Origin: Isoetes taiwanensis
Lineage: Eukaryota; Streptophyta; Lycopodiopsida; Isoetales; Isoetaceae
Reading direction: 5' to 3'
Length of the DNA: 64,000 bases
NCBI GenBank assembly: GCA_021234155.1
Contig: JAJEKV010000075.1
Location: forward strand, 5,374,805-5,438,804
This document shows, in pieces, positions 57,760-64,000 of the stretch. Position 1 is the first letter of the stretch. Each line of letters opens with the position of its first letter. A model generated the notes under the pieces. The model made no database searches, was not told the DNA's origin, and saw nothing but the letters and a program-made list of their open reading frames with translations. A program made the translations under genes and the position numbers.

Positions 57760-60700
57760 TTTCACAAAGAAGCAAATTTGTATCTTTGTAATCTTCACCA
57801 CCAAGATGAAAGATTGCATGTCCAAGAAGAGTACATCTCTAAGATAAAGGCAGCGGCTCTTCAACTCAAAGGGATGGAGAAAGGGCTTGAGGATGACCTC
57901 ATTGTTGGAGCATTGCTTCTTGGATTACCCACCTCTTACAATAATGTGAAAAACTTGATTGGCTCGGCTGAACATGTGCAGATTGAGTGGGCTTGTCGCC
58001 AGATTCTTATGGAAGAAGCCAATCAATTTGGAGGTAAAAAAGGATGGGGAATAAAGAAGGGCAAGCTTTGTTGGCAAACAGGGAAACGGGTGAAAGCAGA
58101 AATGTTTCAATTGCAATAAGTATGGGCATATTGCAAAAGACCCATCCCAAACGGATAAAAGGAAAAGAAAGTCCAAGCCATCGGATAAAGAAGAATCAAA
58201 GAAGAAGAAGGGGCACCATGGGCACAAAGCCTCAAAGGCAAGCGAGTCTAGTGGATCTGATCACAACTCGGCGGTGACTCTATGGTATCGTTACTGCGAG
58301 CCTTCATGGCTGAAAAAGAAGAGTCTCATAACAAATCCAAATGGAGATTTCGTGCGCACAATTGGGTAGATAAAATTGTAATGCTTTGGTGGAAGCTCAT
58401 TGCTTATTTGTATTCTGGATTGTGGAAGATGACCCATGGGATGCTAGAGCGCCCCAGCTTTGTTGCAAATCTTCATGGCTCTTGGTACTTAGATTCCGTG
58501 CCGGTGACCATATGACCAATAGAAGAGATCTGTTTTGAACAGTTTGAAGTCAGGCCGGCAATCATAGGGTCAAGATTGGAAAAGGAATGCTAAACATAAA
58601 GGGGATTGGGACAAAGAGGGACTGAAGGTGTCTACAAGCAAAATCCCTTTCGAAAAACTCGCTTTTGTACCGATCCGGAAGCCAATCGATATCAATCTCT
58701 AAAATGGATGATGCCAACTTGTATGCAACTTTTCGGTGGTGGAAAGTGCATCGTCAAGGATGGCCATAAGAGGGTTTTAGCCCAAGGAGAGAGGGAAGGA
58801 GGTCGTATAGACTCGGCTGGTACAAAGAACAAAGGCCGCGGCGTTAAATGCAAGCTCATCCGATATATAAACCAAGTATGGCATGAACGATTGGGACATG
58901 CAAACTTTCGATTTATAAAGCAAATGAGACAGTTAAATTATGTGAAAGGGCTTCCAAAGATCAGACCACCCTCCGGACTTTGTGAGGGATGTGTATTAGG
59001 CAAATTGAGGGGAAGGCATACAAGAAACAGCACGCTACACGAGCCAGCCAACCCCTTGATCTAGTCCACATGGATATTTGGGGTCGGCTAGAGTCACCTC
59101 CATGGGAGGCTCGTGTACTTTCTCTTGTTGATTGATGATTGTACTAGAAAGAATTGGGTCTATTTTCTTGCATACAAGTCCGAGACATTTGAGTTCTTTA
59201 AACAATGGAAGAGTTTAGTAGAAACTTTCAAAAGCAAGAAACCGAAAATGATCGAAACAGACCAAGGAGGTGAGTTCACAAGCAATGAGTTTGCAAAAGC
59301 ATTTCTCCAAGAATGTGGTGTAATCCACGAAACCTCCATTGCACATGAGCACCAACAAAGCGGGGTTGTGGAAAGGAAGAATCTGGTTGTGCTTTCGAAT
59401 GTGCTAGAGCCATGATTCTATCAAAGGAATTGAATTTAAGTTTTGGGCTGAGGCAAAGCATTACGGTAGTGTACATCATTAACCGAAAGTGCCAACTAAA
59501 GCACTATTTGGATGTGTCCGGAGGAGTCATGGGCCGGAGAAAAACCAGATGTCACAAGCTTTAGAATTTTTGGGTGCACGGCATATGCTCACCTGCAAGA
59601 GTGAGCGAAATCTGGAAAACTCTCTACAAGGGGGCGTTACCTTGTATGTTTTGGGGGATCTGCGACACCATGAAAGGGTATAAGCTCTACGCAACAACGA
59701 CTAGAAAAATGATAGTACGCAGGAGTGTGGTATTTGATTAAGGCAATTTTAGCATTAGGCGTGGTGCGTGACCTCTCTAAACAGGGGATTCTCTCACCGC
59801 AACAAGCGCTTTATGGATGACAAAGACTAGTGATTCTCGAAGTGGAAGATGACCAGCAAGATCTTCCTTTTGGAAGAGTTTGAATTGCCTTCGTAACTTA
59901 ATCTGGGGGCAGAATCAAGTGATGAAGAAAACACCGAACCACCTTTGAGGAGGTCCTCGCGTGCCAGGAAACACACTGATAAGATGCTTGACTATCTTAA
60001 AAAAAAACGACCCAAAGGGGTCTGTGATTCATTGAGACCGCACAAAGTAATGCTTCTATAGACGAACCGACCAGCTTTCATGAGGCCATGAAGAGTTCAC
60101 AAAGGCACCTGTGGCAACAAGCTATGGATGAAGAGTATTCTTCCTTGCTGGAGAATAACACTTGGGAGCTTTGTAACCTGCCCAAAGGACGTAAATCCAT
60201 TACATGCAAGTGGATCTACAAGTTAAAGTATGACGAACACAATGTCATCTCTAAATATAAAGCAAGACTCGTGGCTAGGGGATGTTCACAAACTGCAGGG
60301 GTGGACTTTCAAGAGACATATGCCCTCAGAGCACGCATGTCTTGATCGAATCTGTTTCTAGCGGCGTGACCATGAATTTGGACCTCGCCAGATGGATGTA
60401 AAATCCGCATTCTTGCATGGTAAACTTGATGAGGAGGTCTACCTAAGGCAACCCCCAGGATACATTTCTAAAGGATCCGAAGATAAAGTTCTTGAGGCTC
60501 AAGAAAGCCATTTATGGGTGAAGCGATCTCCACGTTTGTGGTACAAAACAATTCATGCTTTCTTCACTAGCCATGGGTTCACTAGGAGTAATGCCGTTGG
60601 AACATATACACTAAAGCCCTTGGATCACCGCGTGATTTTTGTGGTGCTTTATGTTGATGATCTGATTTTGGTCGCTAACTCTTCTCGCGCTTATGACAAT

Positions 60701-61613
60701 GCAGAAAAGCATCCTTGGCAAAGACGGTTCCACATGAGCGATCTGGGGCCATTGAAGTATTTCCTTGGCATACAAGTATTACATGATCCAAAGAAGCGGT
60801 ATCATCATTCACCAGTCCAAGGGGTTGAATCTCTTCTTTGAAATGCACCATGACCCGGCACAAGAGAGGTCATTACCCCTTCAAGTTGATCATGGTTGAT
60901 TCTGCTCAAAGCAATAAACAGAAAACGGGCTCTCTAATTGGCCCATTCTATCGGAGTATTGTGGGTTCATTAATGCACTTTATGGTTTCCACACGGCCTG
61001 ATATAGCTGAAAGTGTGATCTTTGTCGGCCGATACATGGAAAGTCCGTGTCCTTCCCATTGGCAAGCCCCCGAACGCGATACTCCGGTATCTCCAAAGAC
61101 ACACCTCGATTGGGTATTTTGTATCAAGGTCAATGCACGATAATGTCCCTTTGGAGGGATTTGTTGATGCCGATTATGCTGGTGAAGCCAAAGACAGGAA
61201 ATCACGCTCGGGGCTTACGTTTTTTTGGGCCGCAAGGGGAGTGATCACCGAGCAAAGGGGAAGCAAGGAAAGCTTCTGGCCCGGTCGGCACATGTGAGTC
61301 GGAGTATATGGCTATTTGTGCAGCCGCAAAAGAAGCTATTTGGCTTCGGAGGTTGCTCACAGATCTTGGGATAGATCAAAAGACTGCTACTGTTATCATG
61401 AATGACAATCGGGCTGCTGTAAGTCTGGTCAGAAATCCCAGCAACTTTACAAAAGCCAAGCATATAGAAGTACAATTCCATTTCACCCGAGAAAAGGTGG
61501 AGGAAGGAAAAATTCAAATCAAGCATCTTGGCACACACATGATGACGGTGAGACATCGACCAAACCACTTGCTAGGAAAAGGTTTACTCAATGTGTGGAA
61601 GAAATGGGCATGA
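57760..61613 (+). pseudogene. Copia gag-pol polyprotein, frameshifted
   Basis: Gag capsid region: ..SKIKAAALQLKGMEKGLEDD.. and LLLGLPTSYNNV (57778-58010). Zinc knuckle at about 58102: CFNCNKYGHIAKD, with the last Cys missing. Protease: remnant ..AGDHMTNRRDLF near 58490-58535. Pre-integrase: WHERLGHANF and CEGCVLGKLRG (58879-59010). Integrase: catalytic residues in DLVHMDIWG (59059), TDQGGEFTSNEF (about 59260) and QQSGVVERKN (about 59356), i.e. the D-D-E set. Reverse transcriptase: KWIYKLKYDEHN, KARLVARGCSQ, MDVKSAFLHG and YVDDLIL (about 60649). RNase H: FVDADYAG, then AICAAAKEAIWLRRLL and KAKHIEVQFHFTREKV to 61613. At least ten frame changes or stops make it non-functional as read. Confidence 0.92.
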
Positions 61614-61734
61614 TCAAAGTCTGAACCAACTCTCTGTTCATCTTGAGGGGGAGTATTTTTTTTCAGTTCTGCAAGTTTGCTTCAGTTTTCTTTTGTTTTG
61701 GAGTTATGCAGGTCTAGTTTGCAACGATGTCAAC

Positions 61735-61745
61735 TTTGAGGGGAG
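61735..61745 (+). other. Copia polypurine tract
   Basis: TTTGAGGGGAG directly abuts the TGTTGG start of the 3' LTR. A second purine tract (CTTGAGGGGGAGTA) occurs at about 61642, but no LTR begins there. Confidence 0.75.
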
Positions 61746-61947
61746 TGTTGGACGTCATAAACAAGAGTTGATTTTTTTTGGTTGTCTTTTCTGAGTTCCT
61801 TAGATTTAGGGATCGAAATAGTTACGGAGCTATCTAAGGAAGTTGTTGGAGACGGTGTAATGCTATCTTTAGCAATCGTGGTGTGTATTGGTCGATATCT
61901 TTAATGGAAAAGAAGCTTCGTTGGTTTCGTTCTTTGAATTGTTAATA
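61746..61947 (+). repeat. Copia 3' LTR
   Basis: Direct repeat of 57121-57329. It ends ..GAATTGTTAATA and is followed without a gap by the second copy of the BAHD leader. Confidence 0.88.
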
Positions 61948-62136
61948 AGAAGCGACACGGGTAGGCAAGTCCGAACATTTAAATTTGTTGGTGAAGGAAA
62001 ATCAGTAGCTACCTGGCCGGCTAGCGATTAAATTAAATTCTCAGAATCGCAGACCATACAAACCACCGACAAGCTGCTATAAGATAAGGGCTACGAGAGA
62101 GAACATACGAAGCAAGGCAAAAAACAACAATACGAG
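61948..62136 (+). repeat. BAHD 5' leader, downstream copy
   Basis: Matches 56907-57100, with GAACATTTAA, GGTGAAGGAAAATCAGTAGC and GCTATAAGATAAGGGCTACG in common. Most differences are at CTG/CAG/CG sites. It ends immediately before the BAHD ATG. Confidence 0.85.
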
Positions 62137-63136
62137 ATGGTGAAAATCGAAACGTTTCTTTGTAGTCCCCGCTAAATCAATCCCACCCTTTGCATTTCCA
62201 CTCCTAATCTCGATCTCATTTCGAACGTTCGATTACTATTTCCAAGCGGCTTATATTTTTTCAAATGCGAGGGATCTGAGCTCGAGATTTCTTACGCCAT
62301 GGACAAGCTAAAAAACTCCCTTTCCCGGACCCTATCCGAATTTCCAATGCTAGCGGGGAAGGCCGAGGCAAGGCCATTCGATAAAGCAGAAGTATCGTGA
62401 ATGGCAAAGGGATACCATTCTCTGAAGCAATTGCGGATGAGGCAATGCCTTGCCGTTCGATCTGCGGAATTGTCATCGATCCGAGCTTGAATCCCAAAAA
62501 TACATGGATCCAAGACAAGTTCGATGTGTCAGCTCCTCCGGATACAAGCCCTTTGTGTTTTCGATGCGGCGGACTTGCGGTTAAATGAGTGCTTTGCACA
62601 TTGTGATGGATGGAATCTACGTGATAGATTTCATGAAAGCATGGGGAGAAATATCAAGAGGATTAACATTTTCAAATCCACCATGCTTTGAAAGAGGAAT
62701 TCTAAATGCAAGAGATGCGACAAGGGTGGATGTCGGGTTGCCTAGTGGTATGACTTGTTTCTTTCAAACAACTACTACTAAATCGGACTTCGCGAATTAG
62801 CTCAAAAGAGCACAGAAACTCAGAGGTGTTTGTGATAGCAGATGAGGCGATAGAGCGGCTTGCACGAGAGATCCGTAATGGATGTCCTCGCTATGGCAAA
62901 AACCGTCGACCCTCACGAGCAATATCATCCTTGTTATGGTGCGGCATAACAAGGGCCGAGGTCCGGTGGGAGACTTGGAGATGGGCTACACTATTCCAAT
63001 AAACTTGCGGAGGCAACGGGTTTAATCCCCATTGCCAAGCGTCATACTTTGGCAATGCCGTGGTGATGGTTCGAGCCAAGGGCATTTGTGGAAGCGGTGC
63101 TTGATCGGCTCCAAATCGACTTGGGAAAGCGGTAGG
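62137..63136 (+). pseudogene. BAHD acyltransferase, frameshifted and 3'-truncated
   Basis: BAHD enzymes move an acyl group from acyl-CoA to an alcohol or amine in plant specialised metabolism, in the cytosol. The start ATG at 62137 gives MVKIETF. Family landmarks in shifting frames: MDKLKNSLSRTLSEFPMLAGK (about 62299-62361), GIPFSEAIADEAMP (about 62409-62450), the catalytic HxxxD as HIVMD (62597-62611), FMKAWGEISRG and PPCFERGILNARD (62625-62720), AIERLAREIRNG (about 62848), SSLLWCGITRA (about 62925) and a GNAVV segment (about 63053). The catalytic His and Asp are intact. The final 100 or so residues, including the DFGWG motif, are absent because a GC-rich repeat begins at about 63137. At least four frame changes occur. 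The copia element abuts its leader. Confidence 0.82.
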
Positions 63137-63715
63137 TTCGCCATGTTTAACCTGTGCAATTCGCTTACCACCGAACCTGTGGATTCTGCCAGCGTAACCT
63201 GGCGGACGGGCGGTGAGGTGGCGCTACCTTACCGGTTCGCTGGGCTTAACCCAAACCATGGTTAATCACGGGCGGTTGGATCGGGGGCGTGCGCGCCCAG
63301 AATCCCCATGGGTTCGCCCGGGCTTAACCCCTGGTCAAATCGGCGGACGGAATCCGAGACGGTGCCCAGTGGGACGACGGATTCACTCGGCTAACCCTGT
63401 GTCAAATCGGTCAAAGCGCCGGTGGAAAGCCGCCCGTGGAGGTTGCACAAGCGGGATTCGCCGGGCGAACCCTGTGTCAAACTGCTGGTGGCACAAGCGT
63501 GGGCCGAGCTGAGGTTCGCATAAAGTTTAACCCAAATATCCGGCCCCACAAATTCAATAGGTACCCTCCTAATTTTTTTGAAGTAGGAGGGGGTGTGGGT
63601 TTTTAGGGCACCCGAATTTTTTGAAGAGATGTTTGATTCGTGAATCCAAGAAAATGGTATCCGAGGCGAACCCAAATGCATGCAGAATGAACGATTCGCC
63701 TGGGCGAATCCTTAT
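63137..63715. repeat. Second palindrome-rich subterminal-like region
   Basis: GC-rich, with repeated words GGTTCGCC, GGATTCGCCGGGCGAACCC, TTCGCTGGGCTTAACCC and a near-perfect palindrome GATTCGCCTGGGCGAATC at about 63694-63711. 'CCTGTGTCAAA' recurs near 63399 and 63470. The design is like the CGTCGTT arrays but the motif differs, so it is probably the end of another DNA transposon that replaced the 3' end of the BAHD gene and continues beyond the window. Confidence 0.5.
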
Positions 63716-64000
63716 GCGAGCCTAAGCGCTATTTAAGCGCACCAAGATGTTGTATCCTTCTCATATCGTTTGGGAGGGCGGAAAGTGCTATAGGAGGCGC
63801 TTAGTGCTACAAACAGTGCACTCCATATCTCTCTCTTCTTCTTTTGCATTCTCAATATTGAGCATAGGCCTCTTTTTGCATTTATCATAGGCTATTTTTT
63901 CAACAGACATTTAGAATAGGATATTCTTAGCACATGCTATTTTTTTTACCATGGGCTATTTTTTTTACCCCAGGCTATTTTTTTACCATGGGCTTTTTTT
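63716..64000. other. Promoter-like AT-rich end of window
   Basis: A CTATTTAAG TATA-like element at about 63729 is followed by T-rich DNA. Four imperfect units of ACCATGGGCTATTTTTTTT close the window. Possibly the leader of a gene in the element that begins at 63137. Confidence 0.35.

Larger units (their letters stand above)
57121..61947 (+). mobile_element. Ty1-copia LTR retrotransposon, 4.83 kb
   Basis: Two LTRs of about 0.2 kb, a tRNA-iMet primer-binding site, a purine tract and a gag-pol reading in the order gag, protease, integrase, reverse transcriptase, RNase H, which is the copia order. Many frameshifts interrupt it. LTR similarity is high apart from small indels. It sits immediately after ATGGTGA, the start of the BAHD gene, with about 190 bp of BAHD leader on both sides. 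No 5-bp target duplication is evident. Confidence 0.93.

Noticed and set aside
61642-61660. 3' LTR starting at the first purine tract (CTTGAGGGGGAGTA)
   Set aside because: Sequence after it is not repeated at the 5' end. The true LTR starts at 61746, after the second purine tract.
1-64000. CRISPR arrays, bacterial operons, ribosome-binding sites and tRNA/rRNA genes
   Set aside because: The sequence is plant nuclear DNA. None of the repeats has short uniform repeats with equal unique spacers, and no cloverleaf or rRNA core was seen.

Overview
This window is nuclear DNA from a seed plant with a large, repeat-rich genome. The evidence is plant-type transposons (CACTA/TNP2, Ty1-copia, Helitron-like ends), primer-binding sites for plant initiator tRNA-Met, a plant receptor-like kinase, a plant BAHD acyltransferase, GT-AG introns and AT-rich spacers. 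The species cannot be named from the sequence. Almost everything is transposable-element DNA. The only host-type genes seen are two broken ones near the right end, and there are no RNA genes, CRISPR arrays or operons.

Layout. 1-2006: AT-rich flank without a recognisable gene. 2010-41563: a candidate giant CACTA (En/Spm) element of about 39.6 kb. It starts CACTACAAG, ends in the complement TTGTAGTG, and is flanked by the same three bases (ATG). Inside it, from left to right, are: a subterminal array of a short palindrome (core CGTCGTT-N-AACGACG); a broken but intron-bearing TNP2-type transposase gene (about 3.7-8.6 kb); a 2.8-kb tandem duplication of its 3' half (6944-9768 and 9769-12598), each copy also holding a short convergent minus-strand gene; a 13-kb tandem array of an approximately 1.11-kb satellite (13755-26965) with a 13-N assembly gap; a scrambled boundary (26966-27454); a 0.6-kb duplication; a 3.43-kb tandem duplication bounded by CTT microsatellites (29.7-36.07 kb); a second transposon gene with a leader related to that of the transposase (36.1-40.6 kb); and the right subterminal palindrome array.

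43555-46397 is a small non-autonomous LTR retrotransposon in minus orientation. 49492-54829 is bounded by two inverted Helitron-type hairpin-CTAG ends and carries a minisatellite and a possible 53-residue microprotein gene. 55771-56520 is a receptor-like kinase fragment that has lost its catalytic residues. 57121-61947 is a Ty1-copia element with 0.2-kb LTRs, sitting at the start codon of a BAHD acyltransferase gene (62137-63136); about 190 bp of that gene's leader is present on both sides of the element. The BAHD gene is cut off by a second palindrome-rich region (core GGTTCGCC..GGGCGAACC) that runs toward the end of the window.

Data quality matters here. When repeat copies are compared, the differences cluster at CAG, CTG, CCG and CG trinucleotides. 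A primer-binding site whose true sequence is known has lost a base at exactly such a site. Many frameshifts in this window may therefore be base-calling errors at methylated CHG/CG sites in heterochromatin rather than real mutations, and 'pseudogene' calls should be read with that in mind.
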